A stretch of 64,000 bases of DNA. Source: Streptomyces canus 299MFChir4.1 (GTDB lineage: Bacteria > Actinomycetota > Actinomycetes > Streptomycetales > Streptomycetaceae). Position 1 is the stretch's first letter, and each line of letters opens with the position of its first letter. The stretch lies in the NCBI RefSeq assembly GCF_000383615.1, contig NZ_KB911585.1, positions 530,939 to 594,938 of the forward strand, in the 5' to 3' direction. The position numbers and the translations under genes are program-made. The notes beneath the pieces are model-generated. The model saw only the letters and a list, made by a program, of their open reading frames with translations, was not told the origin of the DNA and ran no database searches. Below, one piece after another: positions 42,961 to 51,591 of the stretch.

Positions 42961-43827
42961 ATGACCAACCCGGCCGAGAGGCTCGTCGACCTGCTCGACC
43001 TGGAGCAGATCGAGGTCAACATCTTCCGTGGCCGAAGCCCGCACGAGTCCCTCCAGCGGGTCTTCGGCGGCCAGGTGGCGGGCCAGGCGCTGGTGGCCGC
43101 CGCCCGCACCACGGACGGCGAGCGCCCGGTGCACTCGCTGCACGCGTACTTCCTGCGCCCGGGCCGCCCCGGGGTGCCGATCGTGTACCAGGTCGAGCGG
43201 GTGCGGGACGGACGGTCCTTCACGACGCGCCGGGTCACCGCCGTGCAGCAGGGCCGCACGATCTTCAATCTCACCGCCTCCTTTCACAAGCCTGAGGAAG
43301 GTCCCTTCGAGCACCAGCTGCCTCCCGCCCGCAAGGTCCCGGACCCGGAGTCCCTGCCGAATGTCGGCGACGAGATCCGGGAGCATCTGGGCCAACTGCC
43401 CGAGCAGTTGGAGCGGATGGCGCGCCGCCAGCCCTTCGACATCCGGTATGTGGACCGGCTGCGCTGGAGCGCCGACGAGGTCAAGGACGCCGAGCCGCGC
43501 AGCGCGGTGTGGATGCGCGCGGTCGGGCCGCTCGGGGACGACCCGGTCGTGCACACCTGCGCGCTGACCTACGCGAGCGACATGACCCTCCTGGACGCCG
43601 TTCGCCTCCCTGTCCAGCCCTTGTGGGGTCCGCGGAGCTTCGACATCGCGTCGTTGGATCACGCCATGTGGTTCCACCGTCCCTTCCGCACGGACGAGTG
43701 GTTCCTGTACGACCAGGAGTCGCCGATCGCGACGGGTGGGCGCGGTCTGGCCCGCGGCCGGATCTACGACCGGGAGGGACGTCTGCTGGTGTCCGTCGTC
43801 CAGGAGGGCCTGTTCCGGCCGCTGTAG
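42961..43827 (+). CDS. tesB: Acyl-CoA thioesterase II
   Basis: The 288-residue double hot-dog enzyme hydrolyses acyl-CoA esters to free fatty acid and CoA. Family landmarks are GRSPHESLQRVFGGQVAGQALVAA, PVHSLHAYFLRPGRPGVPIVYQVER, a central TYASDMTLLDA with the catalytic Asp, SLDHAMWFHRPFRTDEWFLYDQESPIA and GGRGLARGRIYDREGRLL. Length is as expected for TesB. AAGGAG precedes the ATG. It probably shares a transcript with the helicase upstream and its stop is 1 bp from the convergent DUF6397 stop. Confidence 0.94.
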   Translation: MTNPAERLVDLLDLEQIEVNIFRGRSPHESLQRVFGGQVAGQALVAAARTTDGERPVHSLHAYFLRPGRPGVPIVYQVERVRDGRSFTTRRVTAVQQGRTIFNLTASFHKPEEGPFEHQLPPARKVPDPESLPNVGDEIREHLGQLPEQLERMARRQPFDIRYVDRLRWSADEVKDAEPRSAVWMRAVGPLGDDPVVHTCALTYASDMTLLDAVRLPVQPLWGPRSFDIASLDHAMWFHRPFRTDEWFLYDQESPIATGGRGLARGRIYDREGRLLVSVVQEGLFRPL

Positions 43828-43828
43828 C

Positions 43829-44710
43829 TCAGGCGCTTCTGCGGCGGAACCAGCCCAGCAGCCCGCGGGACGGTTCCCGGGCTGCCGGCTCCCCCGGTGG
43901 CGGGCCGGAGGGTGCCTGCCGGACCGCGGGGCGTGGCGCGGGCCGGAACCGTCGCGCGTCCTGGAGGACACCGGTCAGTTCGGTCCTCAGCCAGGCGATC
44001 TCGGCCGGGTCGTCCGCCGTCATGATCTTCTCGATGAGGTGCGCGGCGGGTGAGCCCTGCGCTCCGTGCGCGGGTGGTCCCGGCCGAAAGCGATGGAGGT
44101 GGGACCGCTCGTAGGGATCCGGGACGAGCTCCGCGATCTGGACCGGGTCGAGGAAGGCGGCGAGGGCTCCGGCGCTCTCCCACGGGTCCTCGGCCAGACG
44201 CAGGAGGAATCCGCGGTGGCGTCCGCGCCAGTTGCGGGCGCGCAGGTCCACGCCCTCGTCCAGCATGTCGCGCAGGTCCTCGGGCATGCGCCGGGCGGTC
44301 AGCAGCGGGGTGTTGTCCTCGACCGTCGTGAACTCCTCTAGTTCATCGGCCAGATACAGCCACACGACGGCCCGGTACCGGTTGAGATAAAAGCGCACCG
44401 GCGAGAACAGGCCGAGGCGCGCCAGGCGGGTGAACCTGCCGACGGGGATGCCCATGGCCTCCGCCCCCTCGGTGGTGCCCACGAGCCGTACGCGTTGACG
44501 CAGTGTGTCGGGAAAACCGCTCGTGGCCCGGAGCCGGTCGACCTCGGAACGCGTGACGCGTCGGCCCCCGCCCCCCTCGTCGGGCACTGTCCGGATCTGG
44601 CCCAGGTGAACGGCGAGGTCGAACTCGCTACGCCTGAGGCCCAGTTCGCGCGCCGCGCGGCTGGGCGTGCAGGCATTGCGCTGGAGTTGGGTGACGGTGC
44701 TGCTCGTCAT
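43829..44710 (-). CDS. DUF6397-like Streptomyces protein with two helix-turn-helix-like segments
   Basis: The 293-residue protein opens with a helix-turn-helix-like block (TPSRAARELGLRRSEFDLAVHLGQIRTVPDEGGGGRRVTRSEVDRLRA) and a second similar block (AEAMGIPVGRFTRLARLGLFSPVRFYLNRYRAVVWLYLADEL), followed by a helical region and a Pro-rich tail ending in a basic GLLGWFRRRSA. I recall this as a family (DUF6397) restricted to Streptomyces and relatives with no known role. The N-terminal blocks suggest DNA or protein binding. The ATG at 44710 is used. Confidence 0.7.
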   Translation of the reverse strand: MTSSTVTQLQRNACTPSRAARELGLRRSEFDLAVHLGQIRTVPDEGGGGRRVTRSEVDRLRATSGFPDTLRQRVRLVGTTEGAEAMGIPVGRFTRLARLGLFSPVRFYLNRYRAVVWLYLADELEEFTTVEDNTPLLTARRMPEDLRDMLDEGVDLRARNWRGRHRGFLLRLAEDPWESAGALAAFLDPVQIAELVPDPYERSHLHRFRPGPPAHGAQGSPAAHLIEKIMTADDPAEIAWLRTELTGVLQDARRFRPAPRPAVRQAPSGPPPGEPAAREPSRGLLGWFRRRSA

Positions 44711-44833
44711 GGTCGCTCCCCCGTGGAGTCGCTGCTCACGCTGTGTGCGTTCGCCGTGACAGAAACCGTAGCCGGTGGGGCGCGAGGCGTGGTGAGCCTG
44801 TGGATAACTCCAGCGAGCCGGGGAACACGCAGG

Positions 44834-45247
44834 TCAGAGGTCTGTTGCCGGGCTCCGCTCGGGTCTGCGGGCGTCCACGTCGAGGTGCTCGCCGACCCGG
44901 TTGACGAGCAGGGTCATCTCGTAGGCGATCCGGCCGAAGTCGGCGTCGGAGCCGCTGAGCACGCACAGACAGCTGCCGGTACCCGCCGCGGTGACGAACA
45001 GCACCGCGTCGTCGAACTCGATCATCGTCTGCCGTACGTTGCCCGCGCCGAAGTGGCGCCCCGAGCCCTTGGCCAGGCTGTTCAGTCCGGACGAGACGGC
45101 GGCGAGATGGTCCGCGTCCTCGCGGCGCAGTCCCGTGCTGGCGCCCGTCACCAGCCCGTCGTTGGACAGCACCAGCGCGTGCCGCACATGGTCGACGCGC
45201 TCGGTCAGATCGTCCAGCAGCCAGCCGAGCCCCTGCTTCTCCGGCAT
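44834..45247 (-). CDS. Roadblock/LC7-domain protein, orphan CvnB-like
   Basis: This 137-residue protein has the roadblock fold of CvnB proteins (LGWLLDDLTERVDHVRHALVLSNDGLVTGASTGLRREDADHLAAVSSGLNSLAKGSGRHF and GTGSCLCVLSGSDADFGRIAYEMTLLV), regulators of small Ras-like GTPases in conservons. It is closely similar to the conservon copy at 46977-47450, pointing to a duplication, but lacks its own kinase, DUF742 and GTPase neighbours. The ATG at 45247 has GGGGAGACGGG upstream. It may act on the GTPase encoded 600 bp away. Confidence 0.88.
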   Translation of the reverse strand: MPEKQGLGWLLDDLTERVDHVRHALVLSNDGLVTGASTGLRREDADHLAAVSSGLNSLAKGSGRHFGAGNVRQTMIEFDDAVLFVTAAGTGSCLCVLSGSDADFGRIAYEMTLLVNRVGEHLDVDARRPERSPATDL

Positions 45248-45340
45248 GTGTCCCGTCTCCCCGTGTGACGTCTCCTCCTGCCCGGAGGATCCCCAGCAAG
45301 CCTTCCCCACGACCGTCAACGGGGCAAGGAGAATGGGGAC

Positions 45341-45769
45341 ATGGCACAGAAGATGACCGATGAGGAATGGCGGGAGTTCGTCTCGCACGGCACCCGTACC
45401 GGCAAGTTGTCGACCGTCCGGGCCGACGGGAGTCCACATGTGGCACCGATCTGGTTCGTGCTCGACGGAGACGACCTGGTGTTCAACACCGGGAAGGCGA
45501 CCGTGAAGGGGCGCAACCTGGCGCGGGACGGGCGGGTCGCCCTGTGCGTGGACGACGACCGGCCGCCCTTCGACTACGTGGTGCTGCAGGGCCGGGCCCG
45601 GATTTCGGAGGACCCTGCCGAGCTCCGGCACTGGGCCGGGCGGATCGGGGCGCGGTACATGGGCGAGGAACGGGCCGAGGAGTTCGGCGCCCGCAACGGC
45701 GTGCCTGGAGAACTCCTCGTCCGCGTGAAGATCGACAGGGTACTGGCGGAGAAGGCCGTCGCGGAGTGA
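45341..45769 (+). CDS. PPOX-class F420-dependent or FMN-binding oxidoreductase
   Basis: The 142-residue split-barrel protein belongs to the pyridoxamine-5'-phosphate oxidase-like class that binds F420 or FMN (GKLSTVRADGSPHVAPIWFVLDGDDLVFNTGKATVKGRNLARDGRVALCVDDDRPPF). Such enzymes reduce biliverdin or other electrophiles with F420H2. It is divergent from the orphan roadblock gene. A GGCAAGGAG element precedes the ATG. The cofactor cannot be settled from the sequence. Confidence 0.87.
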   Translation: MAQKMTDEEWREFVSHGTRTGKLSTVRADGSPHVAPIWFVLDGDDLVFNTGKATVKGRNLARDGRVALCVDDDRPPFDYVVLQGRARISEDPAELRHWAGRIGARYMGEERAEEFGARNGVPGELLVRVKIDRVLAEKAVAE

Positions 45770-45799
45770 CGTGCCGGTGAGCCGGCCGCGCCCCCGCGG

Positions 45800-46405
45800 T
45801 CAGCCCACCGAGTCGAGCAGCCGGGCGGTGTGCATCCGCCCGGCGTACTCGACCAGCCGGATCAGCACCTCCTTGCCCGAGTCGCGGTCCCGTGCGTCGC
45901 ACAGCACCACGGGTGTGCCCTGGTCGAGGTCGAGGGCGCGCGAGACGTCCTCGGCGCCGAAGGCCCGGGCACCGGCGAAGCAGTTGACGGCCACCACGAA
46001 CGGGATGTGCCGGTGCTCGAAGTAGTCCACGGCCGGGAAGCAGTCCTCGAGGCGCCGGGTGTCCGCGAGGACGACGGCTCCCAGAGCCCCCTGCGACAAC
46101 TCGTCCCACAGGAACCAGAAGCGGTCCTGGCCCGGGGTCCCGAAGAGGTAGAGCGACAGGCCGGAACGGATGGTGATCCGTCCGAAGTCCATGGCGACCG
46201 TGGTGGTGACCTTCTGGTCCACACCGTCGGTGTCGTCCACCGACTGCCCTGCCTCGCTGAGCAGTTCCTCGGTGCGCAGTGGCCTGATCTCGCTGACGGC
46301 GCCCACCAGGGTGGTCTTGCCCACGCCGAACCCGCCGGCGACCAGTATCTTCAGCGCGAGGGCGGTCGTCTCGCCGCCCTGTGCGTCGGAGTTCTCGGAG
46401 ACCAT
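45800..46405 (-). CDS. cvnD: Conservon small GTPase
   Basis: The 201-residue GTPase has G1 loop GGFGVGKTT, a G3 region FGTPGQDRFWFLWDEL and a VVAVNCF G4-like segment, all typical of CvnD proteins, the Ras/MglA-like members of Streptomyces conservons. It should cycle at the membrane with CvnA, CvnB and CvnC to relay a signal. Unusually, 132 bp separate it from cvnC, whereas these genes normally abut or overlap. No cytochrome P450 follows it, as it does in some conservons. Confidence 0.92.
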   Translation of the reverse strand: MVSENSDAQGGETTALALKILVAGGFGVGKTTLVGAVSEIRPLRTEELLSEAGQSVDDTDGVDQKVTTTVAMDFGRITIRSGLSLYLFGTPGQDRFWFLWDELSQGALGAVVLADTRRLEDCFPAVDYFEHRHIPFVVAVNCFAGARAFGAEDVSRALDLDQGTPVVLCDARDRDSGKEVLIRLVEYAGRMHTARLLDSVG

Positions 46406-46537
46406 CGATCACTTCTCTCGGGAGGGCCGGCAACGGGCGGCGACGTCGGCGGTACGGGGTCTCGAAGGCAGCATCATGACAACTGGAGCTCCCCTTCGAG
46501 GGGTTGGACCACTTATTGCCCGGTTCTGAACGTTCAT

Positions 46538-46954
46538 CTACAGCGCCCGGAGCCCTTCGATCACCTCGCGCAGAATCCGTTCGTCGGGGAGCTGCGCGGG
46601 GGGCACCGGACGGCTGACGGTGACGCAGCCGAGTTCCAGGAGGTCCCCAAGGAGCACCCTGACCACGCCCACGGGCAGGTCGGCGCCCGCGGAGAGTTCC
46701 GCCACCGACTGCGTCTCCGTGCGGCACAGGTCGATCAGGGCCCGGTGTTCCGGACCGAGCGCCGTGTCGTCGCCGGCCCCGGGCGCGCCGAGGTCGAGGG
46801 TGACGAGGGCTATCAGATCGAAACGCACGCCGGTGGGGCCGCCGGGTCTGGTGCGCCCGCCCGTCATCGCGTAGGGGCGGACGAGGGGTCCGGCCTCGCC
46901 GTCGTACCACTGGCTGCCCTGGTCGTACGGGACGCCCGCCATGTCCTCGGTCAT
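46538..46954 (-). CDS. cvnC: DUF742 conservon protein
   Basis: The 138-residue protein has the DUF742 winged-helix-like core (VRPYAMTGGRT; FDLIALVTL; CRTETQSVAELSAGADLPVGVVRVLLGDLLELGCVTVSRP) found in every conservon. Its start is 22 bp from the cvnB stop. CvnC is thought to bind the GTPase or roadblock protein. A short hairpin (CCCCTTCGAGGGG) lies in the gap to cvnD and could separate expression of the two genes. Confidence 0.92.
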   Translation of the reverse strand: MTEDMAGVPYDQGSQWYDGEAGPLVRPYAMTGGRTRPGGPTGVRFDLIALVTLDLGAPGAGDDTALGPEHRALIDLCRTETQSVAELSAGADLPVGVVRVLLGDLLELGCVTVSRPVPPAQLPDERILREVIEGLRAL

Positions 46955-46976
46955 CTGAGCCGACCGCCCTTCCCTC

Positions 46977-47450
46977 TCATCCGCCGGCAGGCGGCCGCGC
47001 GCCCACGCGCGGCGGCGTGTAGAGGTGCTCCCCGACCCGCTTGACCAGCCGTGCCATCTCGTAGGCGACCAGACCTATGTCCGCGGTCACCGCGGTGAGG
47101 ACGGCGAGACAGGAGCCGTCCCCCGCGGCGGCCACGAACAGGAAGCCGTCGTCCATCTCGACCATGGTCTGGCGCACTCCCCCGGCGCCGAAGTGCCGAC
47201 CTGTGCCCTTGGCCAGACTGTGGAATCCGGAGGAGACCGCGGCGAGATGCTCCGCGTCCTCGCGGCGCAGGTCCGTGGAGGCGCCCACGGCGAGGCCGTC
47301 GTTGGAGAGCACCACGGCGTGCCGTACCTCGCTCACGCGCAGCACCAGGTCGTCCAGCAGCCAGTCGAGTTCGCCGGACCTCCCCCACTCGCGGTTCCGT
47401 TCGAGCGGGGGGACCCCCATGTCGGCCCTCGTACTCGGGTCCTGGATCAT
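46977..47450 (-). CDS. cvnB: Conservon roadblock/LC7 protein
   Basis: This 157-residue protein contains the roadblock domain (LDWLLDDLVLRVSEVRHAVVLSNDG; AEHLAAVSSGFHSLAKGTGRHF). Its ATG at 47450 overlaps the cvnA stop (ATGA), which decides the start and shows coupling, although an internal ATG at 47420 would give a size closer to the family norm. It likely acts as a partner or regulator of CvnD. Confidence 0.92.
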   Translation of the reverse strand: MIQDPSTRADMGVPPLERNREWGRSGELDWLLDDLVLRVSEVRHAVVLSNDGLAVGASTDLRREDAEHLAAVSSGFHSLAKGTGRHFGAGGVRQTMVEMDDGFLFVAAAGDGSCLAVLTAVTADIGLVAYEMARLVKRVGEHLYTPPRVGARPPAGG

Positions 47451-49996
47451 CCTCGGTCTCCTTCGCTGCTGTCTCTGCCCGCTGGGGCATCTGGGGTGGC
47501 ACCGCGGCCGGGCTGCCTGCCGCCGCCGCGGGCCCAGCCCTCGCGGTACGCCGCCATCCGGTCCCGCACGACCTCGGGTGTACGGTCGTCGTCGTCCCGG
47601 CGGGCGGCTGCCGGGGCCGCTTCCGCGGAGCGCTGCTCGCGCAGCTGGGGAGCGAGGCTCGCCTGCCGGACCCGGCGGGGAAGGTCCTCGGACTCCGCCG
47701 GCTCGTCCGGCGGCCGGTGCAGACGCAGGGCGGTGACCCCGGAGGGCGGAGTGTCGGCCGCTCCCCGGTCGGGCGCTGCCGTGGCCGTTCCCCGGTCCGC
47801 CGCGGCCGTCAGCGGAGCCACCAGGGCGGGCCGCTCTGCCGGGGCGGGGACGGACTCCTGGTCCCGTTCGGTGGCCGCCACGCGCGCGTACTCGCGTTCT
47901 GTGCGCCGTTCCCGGTCCGCGGCCTGGGCGGGGGAACGTTCCGCCGCCTTGATGTGCAGCAGTGCCGTGGGCAGCAGGACGACGGCGGTGGTGCCGCCGT
48001 AGGGGGAGGTGCGCAGGTGCACCTTGATGCCGTGCCGGGCCGCGAGCCTGCTGACCACGAACAGGCCCAGCCGGTCGCTGTCGAACAGGTCGAGCGTCTC
48101 GGACTGCTCGATGCGGCGGTTGGCCTCCGCGAGGGTCTCCTTGCCCATGCCAAGACCGCGGTCCTCGACCTCGACGGCGTACCCGTTGCCGACGGGCTCC
48201 CCGGTGACACGCACGCGCGTGTGGGGTGGTGAGAACTGGGCGGCGTTCTCGATGATCTCGGCCAGCAGGTGGGTGAGGTCGGCGACCGCCGCGCCGACGA
48301 CGGAGGCGTCGGGCAGCTGACGCACCTCCACGCGCGCGTAGTCCTCGACCTCGGAGACGGCCGCGCGGACCACATTGGTCAGCGAGACCGGCATCCGCCA
48401 GGCGCGGCCGGGTGCCGCTCCGGAGAGGATGATCAGGCTCTCCGCGTGGCGGCGCATGCGAGTGGTGAGGTGGTCGAGCCGGAAGAGGTCGCTCAGTTCG
48501 TTCGGGTCGTCGGAGCGGCGTTCCATGCTGTCGAGCAGGCTCAGCTGGCGGTGCACGAGGACCTGGCTGCGGCGGGCGAGATTGACGAAGACCCCGGAGA
48601 TGCCGCTGGCGAGTTCGGCGCGCTCCACGGCGGCCCGCAGCGCGGCGCGGTGGACCGTGGTCAGGGCCTCGGCGACCTGACCGGCCTCGTCCTCCGCGGC
48701 CGGTCCCGGCGGGGCCTCGGACCGGATGTCGATCTCGTCGCCGGCGCGCAGCCGCTCCATGGCCTCGGGGAGTTTGCGGCGGGCGATCTCCAGGGCGCTG
48801 TTGCGCAGGCTCACGAGCTCGATGACGAGCCCGCGTCCGATGCGCACGGAGATGACGAGCGAGGCGGCGACGGCGATCAGGCCGAGCAGGACCGCGGCCC
48901 CGGCCGGGGTGAGCAGACCCCGGGTGAACGGGTCGGCGCGGTAGGCGACGCCGCTGCCCGCCGCCTCTTCGACGGTGCGCATGCCCTCCTGCACGCGCGC
49001 GTGTGCCGACCGCCAGGTGGCCTCCGGCGTCGACTCGACCGCGCGGACACCGGGGGCGGCGGCGAGGGTCCGGTCCTCGGCGGCGGTCACGGTGGCGTAG
49101 GCGCCGCTGCCGGCGACCTTCCGCCAGGCGGCGCGGTCGGAGCCGCGCAGGTCGGCCGCGGCGCCCTCGACGAGGGCTCGGCGGGTGTCGACGGCCCCGG
49201 TGAACAGCCGCAGCCGCTCTCCGGCGAGGACGCCCGACAGCCGCGCGCTGGACAGCACGGCGTCCTCCTGGGCCAGCGACTCGCCCGCGCGGGAGAACTC
49301 CAGCAGCACGCGCGCGTCGGAGCCGAGGTCTGCGTCCTGGATGCCGGTGAGGGCGCCGCCCACCGCGAAGGCGCCGGCGATGGTCCGGGTGTAGCGGCCG
49401 TACGTCTCGTCCCATCCGGCGCTGCGGTCGAGCACGGCGGCGCGCACGGGGCGCAGTTGTTCGGCGCCGGTCACGAAGGCTTCGAGCCGCTGGGCGACAC
49501 CGGGGGGCAGTTCCTCGCTGTCGGCGACGGTGTTGTCGTCGCCGAGCCGCAGTCGTGCCACGGCCCGGTCGGTGCGCACGGCGAGCTTGCGCAGGTCATC
49601 GCTCTGCGCGGCGGACGGGTCGGTGGCGTAACGGACGGCGGCGGCACGTTCCGCCTGGAGGGCGGTCACGGCGTCGGCGACGGGCGAGCGGACGGCGCCG
49701 TCCACGCGCTGCAACTGCCGCAGCCGGGACACGTCCTGGGCGGTGCTGACCGTGGCGTACGCCCACAGGGCGAGCAGCGAGACCACGGGCACCATGAGCA
49801 GGCAGACGATCTTGGCGCGGACCGTGCGGGGGCGTATCCGCCAGTGCCCCGCGCGCGCGGGTATGTCGTCCGGGAGACCCACGGGGTCGTCCGGGCTTTC
49901 GTCGGCCGGTGGTCCGGCATGTGCGCGGCGCCCGCGCGCGGGTGTCTGGTGCGGCGTCTCGGCGCCGGCTGTGGGGGTCCTACGCGGTGTACGCAT
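47447..49996 (-). CDS. cvnA: Conservon nitrate/nitrite-sensor-like histidine kinase
   Basis: The 849-residue membrane kinase has a disordered N-terminus, a first membrane helix (about 60-83), a large extracellular NIT-like helical domain, a second helix (about 365-385), a HAMP-like linker and an HATPase domain with DLTHLLAEIIENAAQFSPPHT, GLGMGKETLAEAN and DRLGLFVVSRLAARHGI. No classical phosphoacceptor His box is obvious, as in other CvnA proteins. The C-terminal 170 residues are disordered. It leads the unit cvnA-B-C-D. The signal is unknown; related conservons affect development and antibiotic production. Confidence 0.93.
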   Translation of the reverse strand: MRTPRRTPTAGAETPHQTPARGRRAHAGPPADESPDDPVGLPDDIPARAGHWRIRPRTVRAKIVCLLMVPVVSLLALWAYATVSTAQDVSRLRQLQRVDGAVRSPVADAVTALQAERAAAVRYATDPSAAQSDDLRKLAVRTDRAVARLRLGDDNTVADSEELPPGVAQRLEAFVTGAEQLRPVRAAVLDRSAGWDETYGRYTRTIAGAFAVGGALTGIQDADLGSDARVLLEFSRAGESLAQEDAVLSSARLSGVLAGERLRLFTGAVDTRRALVEGAAADLRGSDRAAWRKVAGSGAYATVTAAEDRTLAAAPGVRAVESTPEATWRSAHARVQEGMRTVEEAAGSGVAYRADPFTRGLLTPAGAAVLLGLIAVAASLVISVRIGRGLVIELVSLRNSALEIARRKLPEAMERLRAGDEIDIRSEAPPGPAAEDEAGQVAEALTTVHRAALRAAVERAELASGISGVFVNLARRSQVLVHRQLSLLDSMERRSDDPNELSDLFRLDHLTTRMRRHAESLIILSGAAPGRAWRMPVSLTNVVRAAVSEVEDYARVEVRQLPDASVVGAAVADLTHLLAEIIENAAQFSPPHTRVRVTGEPVGNGYAVEVEDRGLGMGKETLAEANRRIEQSETLDLFDSDRLGLFVVSRLAARHGIKVHLRTSPYGGTTAVVLLPTALLHIKAAERSPAQAADRERRTEREYARVAATERDQESVPAPAERPALVAPLTAAADRGTATAAPDRGAADTPPSGVTALRLHRPPDEPAESEDLPRRVRQASLAPQLREQRSAEAAPAAARRDDDDRTPEVVRDRMAAYREGWARGGGRQPGRGATPDAPAGRDSSEGDRG

Positions 49997-50059
49997 GGCC
50001 TCCTCGCTCGGGAGTGGTCGGGGGCGTGTGGTCGGGCCGTCCGGGGCCCGGATCCGCCG

Positions 50060-50833
50060 CTAGGAGGCGACGTGCTCGACCGTGCGCTGGGCCGAAGCGG
50101 ATGCCTCGCGCTCTCCTGTCGTGGGCGACAGCGCGACGAAGGCCGAGGTAAGGAACAGGTAGGAGCCGAGTCCGACGGCGAGCGGGAAGATGAACTGCAT
50201 CGCCGTCGCCCCGGCCAGGACGTCGCCGGAGGGCGAGACCCGCACGCTCACCGCGAACATCCCGGTGTAGTGCATGCTGCTGACCGCGGCGCCCATGATG
50301 AGGGAGGCGAGGGTGACGGCGACGGGCGACTTGATGTTGAGCGCCGCCCACAGGGCCGCCGTCGCCGCGACGACCGCGATGAGGACGGAGAGTCCGACGA
50401 GCACCGGGTCGTAGTGGACGGCGCCGTGCAGCCGTACGGCTGCCATGCCCAGGTAGTGCATGCTCGCCACGCCCAGGCCGGTGGTGAGTCCGCCCAGGAA
50501 GAGCGCGCGGACCCGGTCACGGCTGTAGCCGACCGCGAAGACGCCGGCGGAGACGACGACCATCGCGACCAGGAGGCTGGCGATGGTCAGTGGTACGTCG
50601 TAGCGGATGTCGGTACCGCTGACGCTGAAGCCGAGCATGGCCACGAAGTGCATGGTCCAGATGCCGGTCCCGATGGCCGAGGCCGCGGTGATGAGCCAGT
50701 TGCGGCGCGAACGTCCGCCGGAGCCGAGCGCGCGCATGGTGCAGCGCAGGCCGAGCGCGGCGCCGATACAGGCCATGACGTAAGAGAGTGTGGGCGTCAG
50801 CCAGCCCAGGGCTGCGTGGTCCAGGTGTCCCAT
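50060..50833 (-). CDS. MHYT-domain membrane sensor protein
   Basis: The 257-residue protein has seven membrane helices with three copies of the MHYT metal-binding signature (WTMHFVAM, SMHYLGM, SMHYTGM), predicted to bind copper near the outer membrane face and sense oxygen, CO or NO. No output domain (GGDEF, EAL or kinase) is attached. It lies 63 bp upstream of cvnA on the same strand and could feed the conservon. The ATG at 50833 is chosen; the TAGCGT box upstream would place transcription start at or near it. Confidence 0.9.
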   Translation of the reverse strand: MGHLDHAALGWLTPTLSYVMACIGAALGLRCTMRALGSGGRSRRNWLITAASAIGTGIWTMHFVAMLGFSVSGTDIRYDVPLTIASLLVAMVVVSAGVFAVGYSRDRVRALFLGGLTTGLGVASMHYLGMAAVRLHGAVHYDPVLVGLSVLIAVVAATAALWAALNIKSPVAVTLASLIMGAAVSSMHYTGMFAVSVRVSPSGDVLAGATAMQFIFPLAVGLGSYLFLTSAFVALSPTTGEREASASAQRTVEHVAS

Positions 50834-50976
50834 GGCCAAGGGACGCTAGTCGGGGCAGGGGCGCACAAAGAGGGCGCATTTCGAAAGGTGTTGCAATATG
50901 GCGCAAGGGTGCGCCTGAACGATCGCGGCACGCTCGAACATGCGCGCCGGGGCTTCATCCGTGTCGGTGAGGGATC

Positions 50977-51585
50977 ATGCGGAACATGAGCGACGACCAC
51001 ACACACGTTCAGGAGTTCTTCTCGGCTCGCGCCGCCGGCTGGGACAGCCGGTTCCCTGACGACGGTCCGGCCTACGCCGCCGCGGTCGCGGAGCTCGGGC
51101 TGCGCGAGGGCGACCGCGTCCTCGACGCGGGCTGCGGCACCGGACGGGCCCTGCCGCCCCTGCGGGCGGCCGTGGGGCCCTCGGGAGTGGTCCTCGGAGC
51201 CGATCTGACCCCGGCCATGGTGCACGAAGCCGTACGCGCCGGACGGGACCGGGACGGACGGCTGCTGCTCGCCGACGTGGCCGCGCTGCCGCTGCGCTCC
51301 CGGTCGCTCGACGCCGTCTTCGGAGCGGGCCTGATCTCCCATCTGCCCAGACCGGCCGAGAATCTGCGCGAGTTGGCCCGAGTGGTGCGGCCCGGCGGTG
51401 TCCTGGCCCTGTTCCATCCGATCGGCAGGGCGGCGCTCGCGGCGCGCCAGGGACGGCAGATCACCCCCGAGGACCTGCGCGCCGAGCCCAACCTCCGTCC
51501 TCTGCTGGCCGGTTCGGGATGGCGCATGACGACCTACGTCGACGAGGACGCGCGCTTCCTGGCCCTGGCCGTCCGCGAGGACTGA
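50977..51585 (+). CDS. Class I SAM-dependent methyltransferase
   Basis: The 202-residue methyltransferase has SAM motif I VLDAGCGTGRALPPL, motif II (VVLGADLTPAMV) and LRELARVVRPGGVLALFHPIGR, as in the UbiE/type 11 group. The substrate is unknown. A GGTGAGG lies just before the ATG at 50977; another ATG at 50986 is possible. It is divergent from the MHYT gene and converges with the hydrolase gene (6-bp gap). Confidence 0.88.
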   Translation: MRNMSDDHTHVQEFFSARAAGWDSRFPDDGPAYAAAVAELGLREGDRVLDAGCGTGRALPPLRAAVGPSGVVLGADLTPAMVHEAVRAGRDRDGRLLLADVAALPLRSRSLDAVFGAGLISHLPRPAENLRELARVVRPGGVLALFHPIGRAALAARQGRQITPEDLRAEPNLRPLLAGSGWRMTTYVDEDARFLALAVRED

Positions 51586-51591
51586 ACGCGC

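Noticed and set aside
38028..43274. A 1748-residue open frame on the minus strand opposite rpmE2, helicase and tesB genes
   Set aside because: It is antisense to several clear genes, has Arg/Gly/Val-rich shadow composition and no domains; long antisense frames are normal at this GC content.
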